Position numbers and translations under genes: made by a program. Shown piece by piece: positions 25,403 through 34,258 of a stretch of DNA of 64,000 nucleotides. The stretch comes from Solirubrobacteraceae bacterium (GTDB lineage Bacteria; Actinomycetota; Thermoleophilia; Solirubrobacterales; Solirubrobacteraceae), in NCBI GenBank assembly GCA_017882375.1, contig JADGPP010000005.1:1-64000 (forward strand). Reading direction: 5' to 3'. The first letter of the stretch is position 1; every line of letters starts with the position of its first letter. Below the pieces are notes generated by a model. That model searched no databases. It was not told where the DNA came from and was given only the letters and a program-made list of their open reading frames with translations.

Positions 25403-26458
25403 ATGAGACGTTCACAGCGGCGCCCCCCGCGCGGGCGGTCGTCGGCCTCCGGCGCGAGACAGCTCGCGAGGACCGACCGACCCCAGAGCGGCCAGCAGGC
25501 CGGCTGCAAGGGCCACACGCCGGTGCTCGCCGCCGAGCTGTTGGCGCTGCTCGACCCGCAGCCGGGGCAGACGGCGATCGACTGCACCTTTGGCGACGGC
25601 GGCCACGCGCGCCTGCTCGCCGAGCGCCTGGGCTCCTCGGGCACGCTCGTGGCGATCGATCGCGACCCGCTGGCCGAACAGCGCTTCCAGGAGCTCGCGC
25701 AGGAGGTGGCATGCTCGGTGCGCTTCATCCGCGCCGGCTACGCCGAGGCGCTGGAGCTGCTGGGCGAGGAGGGCGTACGCGCCGACGCGGCGTACTTCGA
25801 CCTGGGCATGTCCTCGATGCAGGTGGACACGCGCGAGCGCGGCTTCTCCTACTCCTATGAGGCGCCGCTGGACATGCGCATGGATCCGGCACAGCAGCTG
25901 AGCGCGCGCGAGATCGTCGCCGAATGGGACGAGCGCAGCCTGGCGCGCGCGCTGCGCGACTTCGGCGAGGAGCGCCACGCGGGCGCGATCGCCCGGGCGA
26001 TCGTGCGCCGGCGCGCACAGGCGCCGATCGAGACGACGCTCGAGCTGGTCGACACGATCAGCTCGGCGATTCCCGCGCCCGCGCGGTTCGGCGGCGGGCA
26101 TCCGGCCAAGCGCTCCTTCCAGGCCCTGCGCATCGCCGTCAACGACGAGCTCGAGCAGCTCGACCGCGCGCTCCCGCTCGCCTGGGGCCTGCTGCGCGAG
26201 GGCGGCGTGCTTGCCGGGATCTCCTTTCACTCGCTCGAGGACCGCCGCGTCAAGCGCTTTCTGGTGGAGCGCGCGCGGGGCTGCATCTGCCCGCCCGACC
26301 TGCCGGTGTGCGCCTGCGGTCGCGAGCCCGAGGGTGCGCTGCTGACGCGCCGCTCGATCGTTCCCACGCCGGAGGAGGTCGCCGGCAACCCCCGCGCCTC
26401 CTCGGCGCGCCTGCGGGCGGCCCGGAAGCTGACCGAGGATCGCGAGGCGGGAGAGTGA
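25403..26458 (+). CDS. rsmH: 16S rRNA (cytosine-1402-N4) methyltransferase RsmH (MraW)
   Basis: 351-aa SAM-dependent methyltransferase. GHTPVLAAELLALL opens the conserved part, with DCTFGDGGHARLLAERL as the SAM site. YFDLGMSSMQVD, ERGFSYSYEAPLDMRMD, HPAKRSFQALRIAVNDEL and ISFHSLEDRRVKRF follow. The zinc-finger-like CICPPDLPVCACG near residue 295 is typical of the family. The N-terminus has about 35 extra basic residues before the conserved start. Starts at 25382 and 25403 are both possible; 25403 lies just after the mraZ stop. The ftsL GTG overlaps the stop. Confidence 0.94.
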   Translation: MRRSQRRPPRGRSSASGARQLARTDRPQSGQQAGCKGHTPVLAAELLALLDPQPGQTAIDCTFGDGGHARLLAERLGSSGTLVAIDRDPLAEQRFQELAQEVACSVRFIRAGYAEALELLGEEGVRADAAYFDLGMSSMQVDTRERGFSYSYEAPLDMRMDPAQQLSAREIVAEWDERSLARALRDFGEERHAGAIARAIVRRRAQAPIETTLELVDTISSAIPAPARFGGGHPAKRSFQALRIAVNDELEQLDRALPLAWGLLREGGVLAGISFHSLEDRRVKRFLVERARGCICPPDLPVCACGREPEGALLTRRSIVPTPEEVAGNPRASSARLRAARKLTEDREAGE

Positions 26459-27285
26459 CGCCTCCGGCGGCCGCAGCGGCGCCGGCCGTCCGGCCACGCC
26501 GACCGCTTGCCCCGCGCGGCCCGCGGCGCGTATCGGGCCCCGTGCGTCCATCGGCTCCGGCGCGGCCTGCACGCTCGCGGCGCGGGGCTGGCGAGGCGGG
26601 ATTCGCGCTCGGTCTGATCTCTGCGCTGGAGAGCCTCGCCCAGCACCGCTTGCTCGATCGGCTGATCCGCGGGCGCACGTGGATCGGCATCCTGGCCTTC
26701 GCGCTGATCGGCATCGTGACGCTGCAGCTCGGTCTGCTCAAGCTCAACGGCGGGATCGGCCGCGCGCTCGAGCACGAGGCGCTGCTGCAGCGCGAGAACG
26801 CGGCGCTGAGCATCGAAAACTCAGAACTGGCGGCCGGCACCCGCGTCGAGACGCGCGCTGCGCGCCTGGGCATGGCGTCCGTGCCCTCGGGTGCGCTGCG
26901 CTTTCTCTCAGCGTCCTCTCGCGGCGACGTCGCCAAGGCGGCCGGCGTGCTGAGCGCTCCGACGCACGTGGCAAGCGCCGAAGGCCGCGGAGCCGGCGCG
27001 GAAACCAGCGGATCCCAGGCCGGCGGGAAATCGTCGACTCCCGCGAAAAGCGCGGGCGCGGAAGCGGGCAGCTCGGAATCCTCCGGTGAATCGCAAACGC
27101 CGAGCGGCCCGACCTCGCAACCGGCTTCCAACGAAACCGCCTCCAGCGGCGAATCTTCTTCCGCCAGCGAATCGAGCGCGGCCGCGACGAGCTCGCCGTC
27201 GACGGGCGAAGCGGAATCCTCCAGTGGCGCTTCGGCTGAAACGAGCCAGAGCGGCGGGATTCAGGCGAGCGCGCCCGGCGGATGA
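26455..27285 (+). CDS. ftsL: FtsL-like divisome protein with long low-complexity tail
   Basis: 276 aa, in the position of ftsL between rsmH and ftsI. About 50 Pro/Arg-rich cytoplasmic residues lead to one helix near 76-95 (IGILAFALIGIVTLQLGLL). A short coiled coil (ALEHEALLQRENAALSIENS, 103-122) and the terminal LGMASVPSGALRF of FtsL/DivIC proteins follow. The final ~110 residues are Ser/Thr/Gly/Glu/Ala only, far beyond the usual FtsL length, and would lie outside the membrane. Glu is mostly encoded by GAA there, unlike the GAG bias elsewhere. The FtsQ tail is similar. FtsL recruits and activates FtsW-FtsI. Confidence 0.8.
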   Translation: MTPPAAAAAPAVRPRRPLAPRGPRRVSGPVRPSAPARPARSRRGAGEAGFALGLISALESLAQHRLLDRLIRGRTWIGILAFALIGIVTLQLGLLKLNGGIGRALEHEALLQRENAALSIENSELAAGTRVETRAARLGMASVPSGALRFLSASSRGDVAKAAGVLSAPTHVASAEGRGAGAETSGSQAGGKSSTPAKSAGAEAGSSESSGESQTPSGPTSQPASNETASSGESSSASESSAAATSSPSTGEAESSSGASAETSQSGGIQASAPGG

Positions 27286-27289
27286 TGCG

Positions 27290-28951
27290 GTGACGATCGT
27301 CCAGCGCCGGATCGGGGGGATCTTCGGGCTGTTCTTTCTCCTGCTCGTGCTGGCGGGTGGGCGGACGCTGTATCTGGGAGCGCTGAAGGGCAGCAGCCTG
27401 CGCAAAGCGGCCGCCACGCAGCAGCTGACCTACGAAGCCGTGCCGGCGCAGCGCGGCTCGATCACCGATCGCAACGGCATCGACCTCGCCGTGTCCGAGC
27501 CCGCGCAGGACATCTCGGCGACGCCGTATCTCGTCAAGGAACCGCTGGCGGCGGCGCAGAAGCTCGCTCCGCTGCTCGGCAAGCCGCAGGACAAGGTGCT
27601 GCGCGAGCTCTCCGAGCGCAGCGGCTTCGTGTACCTGGCGCGCGCGCTGCCGGCCACGCAGGCCCACGCCGTGATGGCGCTGAAGATTCCGGGCGTCGCG
27701 GGGGCGCCTGTGATGCGGCGTGTGTATCCGCGCGGCACGCTCGCCGCGCAGGTGCTCGGTGTGGTGGGGACCGAAGGCAACGGGCTGTCGGGTCTGGAGT
27801 ACTCGCGCAATGCGCTGCTGCACGGTCAGACCGGACAGCGCCACGTCGTCAGCGACGCGCTCGGCCAGCCGGTGTCGATCAACGAAGTCCACCCGGAGGA
27901 GCCGGGAATGCCGGTCTCGCTGACGCTCGACGCGAACATCCAGCAGCGCACCGAAGACGTTCTCTCGGCGGTCGGGCGCGTGTTTAGCCCGAAAGACGCC
28001 ACGGCGATCGTGATGGACCCGCGCAGCGGCGCGATTCTCGCGATGGCCAACTGGCCGCAGGTCAACGCCAACGACCCGGCGTCCTCGTCGCCGGAATCGC
28101 TGCAGAACCGCGCGGTCGGCTTCGACTACGAACCGGGCTCGACGTTCAAGGCGTTCACCGTCGCGGGCGCGCTGCAGCGAGGCCTGCTCAAGCCGACGAG
28201 CAGCTTCTACATTCCCGACAAGATCCAGGTCGCCGACCGCACGATCCACGACGACACCGAACACGGCGACGAGTCGCTGACGACAGCGCAGATCCTCGCG
28301 CAGTCGAGCAACGTCGGGGCGATCAAGATCGGCCTGCTGGAGGGCAAGAGCGACTTCTCCAATTGGGTCAGCAAGTTCGGCTTCGGCAAGCGCACCGGAA
28401 TCGAGCTGCCCGGCGAGGAAATCGGCCAGGTGCTGCCCGTCAGCCACTACTCGGGCTCCTCGATGGGCAACCTGCCGATCGGCCAGGGCCAGTTGGTGAC
28501 GCCGTTGCAGATGGCCAGCGCGTATGCGGCGATCGCCAACGGCGGCATCCTGCGCGCACCGCACATCATCCGCTCGGTCGGCTCTGAGCCACAGGCTGTG
28601 CCGACCGGGCGCAGGGTGATCTCCAGCGCCACGGCGGCGTCGCTGCGCCAGATGCTCGAGGGCGTGCTGGCGCCCGGGGGCACGGCGAGCGAGGTCTCGA
28701 TCCCCGGCTATCAGCTGGCCGGCAAGACGGGCACGGCGAGCAAGGTCGACCAGGCCACCGGCGAATACTCCAAGACCGCGTACGTCGCCTCGTTCATGGG
28801 CTTTGCGCCGGCCTCTGACCCGAAGCTGCTGTGCGCTGTGATCGTCGACGAACCGCAGGCCGGGTCGATCTTCGGCGGAACCGTCGCGGCGCCCGCGTTC
28901 GGGCAGATCATGAGCTTCGCGCTCCCGTACCTGCGCATCGCGCCGGGATAG
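27290..28951 (+). CDS. ftsI: Septal peptidoglycan transpeptidase FtsI (PBP3-type)
   Basis: 553-aa class B penicillin-binding protein. One helix at about 9-25 anchors it, and the dimerisation domain begins QRGSITDRNGIDLA. The active-site Ser is in EPGSTFKAF near residue 284, the SxN motif in AQSSNVGAIK, and KTGTA in AGKTGTASK near 479. The GTG at 27290, 4 bp after ftsL, starts just before the helix. The same frame stays open back to an ATG at 27086 and would add about 68 basic Pro-rich residues over the ftsL tail, but third-position GC there is much lower. Its TAG stop forms part of the murE -10 hexamer. Confidence 0.93.
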   Translation: MTIVQRRIGGIFGLFFLLLVLAGGRTLYLGALKGSSLRKAAATQQLTYEAVPAQRGSITDRNGIDLAVSEPAQDISATPYLVKEPLAAAQKLAPLLGKPQDKVLRELSERSGFVYLARALPATQAHAVMALKIPGVAGAPVMRRVYPRGTLAAQVLGVVGTEGNGLSGLEYSRNALLHGQTGQRHVVSDALGQPVSINEVHPEEPGMPVSLTLDANIQQRTEDVLSAVGRVFSPKDATAIVMDPRSGAILAMANWPQVNANDPASSSPESLQNRAVGFDYEPGSTFKAFTVAGALQRGLLKPTSSFYIPDKIQVADRTIHDDTEHGDESLTTAQILAQSSNVGAIKIGLLEGKSDFSNWVSKFGFGKRTGIELPGEEIGQVLPVSHYSGSSMGNLPIGQGQLVTPLQMASAYAAIANGGILRAPHIIRSVGSEPQAVPTGRRVISSATAASLRQMLEGVLAPGGTASEVSIPGYQLAGKTGTASKVDQATGEYSKTAYVASFMGFAPASDPKLLCAVIVDEPQAGSIFGGTVAAPAFGQIMSFALPYLRIAPG

Positions 28952-28954
28952 CAT
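28949..28954 (+). promoter_or_regulatory. -10-like TAGCAT overlapping the ftsI stop, before murE
   Basis: The ftsI stop TAG is the first half of TAGCAT, which ends 6 nt before the murE ATG. This may be an internal leaderless promoter inside the dcw cluster. Confidence 0.4.
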
Positions 28955-28960
28955 CAGCCC

Positions 28961-30514
28961 ATGAGGCTCGACGAGTTGACCGCCGGCCTGGCCACGCCAG
29001 CCACCGGTGATCTCGGCGCGGGCGCCGACGCGCAGATCACCGGTCTGGCCTACGACAGCCGCGCGGTGCACGGCGGCGAGCTGTTCTTCTGCGTGCGCGG
29101 CTCTCAGAGCGACGGACACGACCACGCCCCGCGGGCCGTCGCCAACGGCGCTGCGGCGCTGGTCGTCGAGCGACCGCTCGGTCTCGGCGTGCCGGAGGTG
29201 ATGGCGGCCTCGCCGCGCGCGGCGATGGCGCCGATCGCTGCGCGCTTCTTCGGCGATCCGACGTCGCAGCTGCAAGTCGTCGGCGTCACGGGGACCAACG
29301 GCAAGACGACGACGGCGTATCTGCTGCGCGCACTGCTAGAGGCCGCGGGCGAGCAGTGCGCGCTGCTGGGGACGGTCAAGTCGGTCGTCGGCGGCCATGA
29401 CCGGCCGGTCACGCGCACGACGCCCGAGGCGGTCGACCTGCAGCGCGACTTCCGCGCGATGCTCGACGGCGGCGACCGTGGGTGCGCGATGGAGGTCTCT
29501 TCACATGCGCTGGAGCTCGGACGCGCCGACGCGATTCACTTCGCCGCGGGGGTCTTCACGAACCTGACGCAGGACCACCTCGACTTCCACGACACGATGG
29601 AGGACTACTTCCAGGCCAAGCGGCGCCTGTTCACCGAGCACACGCCGGCGGCAAGCGTGATCAACGTCGGCGACCCCTACGGACGCCGTCTGGCGGCGGA
29701 GATCGAGGGGGCGCGGACGTTCGCCGTGGAAGCTCCCGCCGACTACAGCGCCACCGATCTGCGCTGCGACTTCGCCGGCTGTCGCTTCGTGCTGCGCACG
29801 CCCGCCGGCGAGCACTCCGTCAGCCTGCCGATGCCGGGGCGCTTCAACGTCGCAAACGCGCTCGGCGCGCTCGCCGCCGCGCACGCGCTCGGCGGTGAGC
29901 TGCAGATGCTGCTCGATGCGCTTGCACGTGGCGTCCGCGTGCCGGGGCGCTTTGAGCCGGTCGAGGAGGGGCAGGACTTCGCCGTGCTGGTCGACTACGC
30001 GCACACGCCCGACTCGCTGGAGAACGTGCTCGCCGCCGCACGCGAGCTGATCGACGCCGGTGAGCGTCCGGACGGGCGGGTGCTATGCGTGTTCGGCGCC
30101 GGCGGCGATCGCGATCGCGGCAAGCGACCGCTGATGGGCGAGATCGCCACACGCCTGGCCGACGTCGTCGTCGTGACCTCCGACAACCCGCGTTCGGAGG
30201 ATCCTGAGCAGATCATCGCCGAGATCATGGCCGGGGTGGCGCGCGCGGAGGGCTCACACGGCGCCGCGACGACGACTAACGCAGACGCTCCGGCGGGCGG
30301 CGATGCGCCGGCGGGCGCCGCCGCGGTGCGCTCGATCGCCGACCGCGCGGTGGCGATCGACGAGGCGGTCGCCCAAGCGCAGGCGGGCGACGTGCTGGTG
30401 ATCGCCGGCAAGGGCCACGAGCAGGGCCAGGAGTTCGCACAGGGGCGCAAGCAGCCGTTCGACGACGTGGCGGTCGCGCGCAAGGCGCTGCGCGTGCGCA
30501 GGGCGCGCGTATGA
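28961..30514 (+). CDS. murE: UDP-MurNAc-L-Ala-D-Glu:meso-diaminopimelate ligase
   Basis: 517-aa Mur ligase adding the third residue of the stem peptide. The ATP site is GVTGTNGKTTTAYLL near residue 108. The N-terminal UDP region holds LAYDSRAVHGGELFFCVRG, and EVSSHALELGR carries the carbamylated-Lys neighbourhood of the family. DNPRSEDP near 408 is the DNPR motif typical of meso-diaminopimelate specificity, so a DAP-type wall is expected. A 35-residue Ala/Thr/Gly insertion (HGAATTTNADAPAGGDAPAG) sits just after that motif. The stop overlaps murF. Confidence 0.95.
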   Translation: MRLDELTAGLATPATGDLGAGADAQITGLAYDSRAVHGGELFFCVRGSQSDGHDHAPRAVANGAAALVVERPLGLGVPEVMAASPRAAMAPIAARFFGDPTSQLQVVGVTGTNGKTTTAYLLRALLEAAGEQCALLGTVKSVVGGHDRPVTRTTPEAVDLQRDFRAMLDGGDRGCAMEVSSHALELGRADAIHFAAGVFTNLTQDHLDFHDTMEDYFQAKRRLFTEHTPAASVINVGDPYGRRLAAEIEGARTFAVEAPADYSATDLRCDFAGCRFVLRTPAGEHSVSLPMPGRFNVANALGALAAAHALGGELQMLLDALARGVRVPGRFEPVEEGQDFAVLVDYAHTPDSLENVLAAARELIDAGERPDGRVLCVFGAGGDRDRGKRPLMGEIATRLADVVVVTSDNPRSEDPEQIIAEIMAGVARAEGSHGAATTTNADAPAGGDAPAGAAAVRSIADRAVAIDEAVAQAQAGDVLVIAGKGHEQGQEFAQGRKQPFDDVAVARKALRVRRARV

Positions 30515-31932
30515 GGGAGTGGGATGCCGCCCGTGTCGCCGAGGCGGCGGGCGCCAGCGTGGTCTTGGGCGCCGAGGCGGGTCCGAGCGCGGCGACGGTC
30601 GACTCGCGCACGGTGTCGGGCGGAGAGCTGTTCGTGGGCCTGCGCGGCGAGCGCGCTGACGGGGGCGAGCACGCAGCCGAGGCGTTGCGGGCCGGCGCCT
30701 GGGGAGTCCTAGTGAGCCCAGAGCACGCCGACGCAGCCGCCGCAGCAGCGGCTGAGGCGGGTGTTGCCGTGGGCGCTGTGCTTGTCCATCGCGACCCGCT
30801 GGCGGGCATGCAGGCGCTCGCGCGCGCCTGGCGGCGCGAGCTGGGGGCGAGCGGGGCGAAGGTCGTGGGAATCACCGGCTCGACCGGCAAGACCTCGACG
30901 AAGGACATCCTCGCCGCGCTCGCCGCCGCGCGCCGTCGTGTCGCGTCGAGCCCGGAGAACCGCAATACGGAGATCGGCCTGCCGCTGGCGGTGCTGGCCG
31001 CGCCGCCGGGCACTGAGGTGCTGGTGCTGGAGATGGCGATGCGCGGCGTCGGGCAGATCGCCGAGCTGACGGCGATCGCCGAGCCGGACGTGGGCGTGAT
31101 CGTCAACGTGGGCCCGGTGCACCTCGAGCTGCTGGGCACGGTCGAGGCGATCGCGGCAGCCAAGGCGGAGCTGCTCGCCGGCATGGCGGCGGGTAGCACC
31201 GTCGTGATCCCGGCGGCCGAGCCGCTGCTGACGCCGCACCTGCGCGCCGACGTGAAAACGATCACGTTCGGCGAGGACGCGGACGTCGTGCTGCGCCAGG
31301 CGCTGCCGGACGGCGAGGTGCTGATCGGCGCGCACGGGCGCGAGATCGCACTGCGGCCGTCGTTCGGGCAGGCGCACAACCTGCTCAACCTGCTGGCGGC
31401 GGTCGCGGCGGCGCTGGCGCTGGGGATCGACCCGCAGGGCAGTCTGGACGTGCGTTTCTCGGCACTGCGCGGCGAGCGCCGCGAGCTCCCCGGCGAGGTG
31501 GTCGTGATCGACGACTGCTACAACGCCAACCCGATGTCCATGCGCGCGGCGATCGACGACCTGACTCAGACGGCCCCCGCGCGCCGCGTGGCGGTGCTCG
31601 GCGACATGCTCGAGCTGGGAGGCGACGCGCAGCGACTTCACCGCGAGATCGGGCTGTACGCGGGCGAACGCGGCGTCGACGTGCTCATCACGGTCGGGCC
31701 GCTGGCGGCGGAGATGCGCAGGGAGTTCGAGGGCGAGTCCTATCCGACGGGCGATGCGCGGGCGGCTGCGGAGCTGCTGGCGACGCTGCTGGCGGACGGC
31801 GACACGGTGCTCGTGAAGGCCTCGCGCGGGGTCGGGCTCGAGCACGTGGCGCAGAAGCTCGCCGCCTCGCGCGAGCATCAGCGCATGCCCGGTGACTCGG
31901 GCGCCGGCGCGGGCGCGCCCCGGGGGCGCTGA
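30511..31932 (+). CDS. murF: UDP-MurNAc-tripeptide:D-Ala-D-Ala ligase
   Basis: 473-aa Mur ligase that adds D-Ala-D-Ala. The ATP-binding GITGSTGKTSTKDIL is near residue 121, with EMAMRGVGQIAELTAI and IVNVGPVHLELLGTVEAIA following. IDDCYNANPMSMRAAIDDL and VLGDMLELG mark the C-terminal domain. DSRTVSGGELFVGLRGERADG is the N-terminal UDP region, mirrored in MurE. The ATG overlaps the murE stop and the stop overlaps the mraY ATG (TGATG). About 20 residues past the usual end are Gly/Ala-rich. No ddl gene is in this cluster. Confidence 0.94.
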   Translation: MREWDAARVAEAAGASVVLGAEAGPSAATVDSRTVSGGELFVGLRGERADGGEHAAEALRAGAWGVLVSPEHADAAAAAAAEAGVAVGAVLVHRDPLAGMQALARAWRRELGASGAKVVGITGSTGKTSTKDILAALAAARRRVASSPENRNTEIGLPLAVLAAPPGTEVLVLEMAMRGVGQIAELTAIAEPDVGVIVNVGPVHLELLGTVEAIAAAKAELLAGMAAGSTVVIPAAEPLLTPHLRADVKTITFGEDADVVLRQALPDGEVLIGAHGREIALRPSFGQAHNLLNLLAAVAAALALGIDPQGSLDVRFSALRGERRELPGEVVVIDDCYNANPMSMRAAIDDLTQTAPARRVAVLGDMLELGGDAQRLHREIGLYAGERGVDVLITVGPLAAEMRREFEGESYPTGDARAAAELLATLLADGDTVLVKASRGVGLEHVAQKLAASREHQRMPGDSGAGAGAPRGR

Positions 31933-32897
31933 TGGGGCGGATCCTGTTCGGCGGCACGGCGGCGCTGCTCATCTGCCTGTTTCTCAGCCCGAAGTTCATC
32001 GATTTCCTGCGCGAGCGCGAGTTCGGCCAGCACATCCGCGAGGAGGGGCCGGAGGGTCACCACCAGAAGGCCGGCACGCCGACGATGGGCGGCGTGATCA
32101 TCTTCGTCGCGATCTCCGTGCCGTTCTTGATCCTGACCGACTACGACTGGCGTTCGGTGGGCGTGTTCGGGGCGATGATCGCGTGCGCGCTGCTGGGCTT
32201 CGCCGACGACTACGTAAAGCTCGTGCGACGGCGCTCGCTGGGCCTGCGGGCGCGCACGAAGCTCGCGGTGACGATCGCGATCTCGCTGGCGCTGTGGTGG
32301 GTGGCCCAGCACGAGGCGCACCTGGCGCCGACGCTGCGCCTGCGCTTTGTCGACTACCAGATCGACCTCGGCCCGTTCTACCCGCTGCTGATCTACTTCG
32401 TCGTCGCCGGTACGACGAGCGCGGTCAACCTGACCGACGGCCTCGACGGTCTGGCGGCGGGGTGCGCGGCGATCGTGCTGCTGGCGTACATCGGCATCAC
32501 GTTCATCACCGGTGAGGACGACCTGGCGATGCTCGCCGGCTGCCTGGTCGGCGGGTGCATCGGCTTTCTCTGGTTCAACGCCTTTCCGGCGACGATCTTC
32601 ATGGGCGACACCGGCTCGCTCGGCCTCGGCGGAGCGATCGCCGGGCTGGCGGTGATGACGAAGACCGAGCTGCTGCTCGTGCTGCTCGGCGGGATCTTCG
32701 TGATCGAGGCGCTGTCGGTGGTGATCCAGGTGATCTCCTTTCAGACGACGCGCAAACGCGTGTTCCTGATGGCGCCGATCCACCATCACTTCGAGCTGCG
32801 CGCGTGGTCTGAGACGAAGATCATCCTGCGCTTCTGGATCGTCGCGGCGATCTGCTGCGCGATCGGCTTCACGATCTACCGTCAGAGCATCGGCTAG
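31932..32897 (+). CDS. mraY: Phospho-N-acetylmuramoyl-pentapeptide transferase
   Basis: 321-aa polytopic enzyme making lipid I from UDP-MurNAc-pentapeptide and undecaprenyl phosphate. Catalytic aspartates lie in GFADDYVKLVRRRSLGLRAR, split as FADDYVK, in NLTDGLDGLAAG and in FMGDTGSLGLGG. KAGTPTMGG opens the cytoplasmic loop and FLMAPIHHHFEL is the His-rich motif near the end. About ten helices are expected. The ATG at 31932 overlaps murF; murD starts on the base after its stop. Confidence 0.96.
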   Translation: MGRILFGGTAALLICLFLSPKFIDFLREREFGQHIREEGPEGHHQKAGTPTMGGVIIFVAISVPFLILTDYDWRSVGVFGAMIACALLGFADDYVKLVRRRSLGLRARTKLAVTIAISLALWWVAQHEAHLAPTLRLRFVDYQIDLGPFYPLLIYFVVAGTTSAVNLTDGLDGLAAGCAAIVLLAYIGITFITGEDDLAMLAGCLVGGCIGFLWFNAFPATIFMGDTGSLGLGGAIAGLAVMTKTELLLVLLGGIFVIEALSVVIQVISFQTTRKRVFLMAPIHHHFELRAWSETKIILRFWIVAAICCAIGFTIYRQSIG

Positions 32898-34232
32898 GTG
32901 AACCCGCGGCCGGAGATCCCCGGCGGCCCGTACCTGGTCGTCGGCCTGGCGCGCTCGGGCGCGGCGGCGGCGCTGGCGCTGCGCAAGAGGGGAGAGAGGG
33001 TGGTCGGTCTCGACGTCGGCTCGCCGGCGGGCGCCGACGCGCTGCGTGTCGTAGGGGTCGAACTTCATTTGGATGATGAGGATGGGGTCGCGCTGCTGGA
33101 TCGCGTGCGCGCGGTCGTCAAGAGCCCCGGCGTTCGCGCTCAGAATCCGGTCGTCGCGGCGGCGCGTGAGCGGGGCTTGCCGGTGCTGGGCGAGCTCGAG
33201 CTCGCCTGGCGGCTGCTCGACAACGAGTTCGTCGCCGTTACGGGCACCAACGGCAAGACGACGACGGTCGAGCTGATCGGCCACATCCACCGAACGGCCG
33301 GGCTGCCGGTCGCCGTGGCGGGCAACGTGGGAACGGCCGTGAGCTCGCTGGTCGGATCGCTCGATGCGCGGGCGACGGTCGTCTGCGAGGCGTCCTCGTT
33401 CCAGCTGCAGGACGCGCTCGAGTTCGCCCCCGAGGCGGCCGTGCTGCTGAACATCACGCCCGACCACCTCGACCGCCACGGCACGCTCGACGCCTACACC
33501 GAGGCCAAGCTGCAGATCTTCGCGCGCCAGGACGAGCGCGACGTCGCCGTGGTCGCGCGCGAGCTGGCCGGGGAGATCGACACGGGGAGGGCGCGCCTGG
33601 TCGACTTCGCCTGGGGGCCGCCGGCGTCGCTGTTCGAGCGCGACGGCCGGCTGTGGTGGCGGGACGAGCCGCTGATCGCGCTCGACCAGCTGCGCCTGCG
33701 CGGGCGACACAACACGGAGAACGCGATGGCGGCGGCGGCCGCCTGCCTGGCGCGCGGGATCGAGCCCGACGCCGTGCGTGCAGGGCTTGCCTCGTTTGCC
33801 GGCGTCGCGCACCGCCTGCAGGAGATCGCGACGCTCGACGGCGTGCTCTACGTCAACGACTCCAAGGCGACGAACGTCGCGAGCACGCTCGTCGCGCTCG
33901 ACGCGTTCGCCGGGCGCCGCGTGCACCTGATCGCCGGCGGCCAGGGCAAGGGCCAGGACTTCTCGCCGCTCGGCGACGCTGTGGCGCGAGGCTGCGCGGG
34001 CGTCTACCTGATCGGTGAAGACGCGCCCGCGCTCGCCGTGGCTCTGGGCGCCGTCGCGACGCCGGTGCGCGACTGCACCGACCTCGCCGCCGCGTTGCGC
34101 GCGGCGTGCGAGGCGGCCGCAGCGGGGGACGTCGTGCTGCTGTCGCCGGCCTGCGCGAGCTTCGACCAGTTCGCCGACTTCGAGGCCCGTGGCGAGGCGT
34201 TTGCCGAGCTCGTGGGGGAGATGCAGGGTTAG
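32898..34232 (+). CDS. murD: UDP-MurNAc-L-Ala:D-glutamate ligase
   Basis: 444 aa. The ATP site VTGTNGKTTTVELIG is near residue 114. EASSFQLQDALEFAPEAAVLLNITPDHLDRH is present, readable as SSFQL and NITPDHLDRHG. YVNDSKATNVAST and LIAGGQGKGQDF mark the C-terminal substrate domain. The N-terminal Rossmann motif is VVGLARSGAAAALAL. The GTG directly follows the mraY stop with no gap, so translation is probably by re-initiation. A 26-bp gap separates it from ftsW. Confidence 0.95.
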   Translation: MNPRPEIPGGPYLVVGLARSGAAAALALRKRGERVVGLDVGSPAGADALRVVGVELHLDDEDGVALLDRVRAVVKSPGVRAQNPVVAAARERGLPVLGELELAWRLLDNEFVAVTGTNGKTTTVELIGHIHRTAGLPVAVAGNVGTAVSSLVGSLDARATVVCEASSFQLQDALEFAPEAAVLLNITPDHLDRHGTLDAYTEAKLQIFARQDERDVAVVARELAGEIDTGRARLVDFAWGPPASLFERDGRLWWRDEPLIALDQLRLRGRHNTENAMAAAAACLARGIEPDAVRAGLASFAGVAHRLQEIATLDGVLYVNDSKATNVASTLVALDAFAGRRVHLIAGGQGKGQDFSPLGDAVARGCAGVYLIGEDAPALAVALGAVATPVRDCTDLAAALRAACEAAAAGDVVLLSPACASFDQFADFEARGEAFAELVGEMQG

Positions 34233-34258
34233 CGCGGCGGACGTCGAAGTCAGCCGTG

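Noticed and set aside
26744..29275. An 843-residue minus-strand frame opposite ftsL, ftsI and murE
   Set aside because: Same composition artefact; the plus-strand genes have complete active-site motifs.
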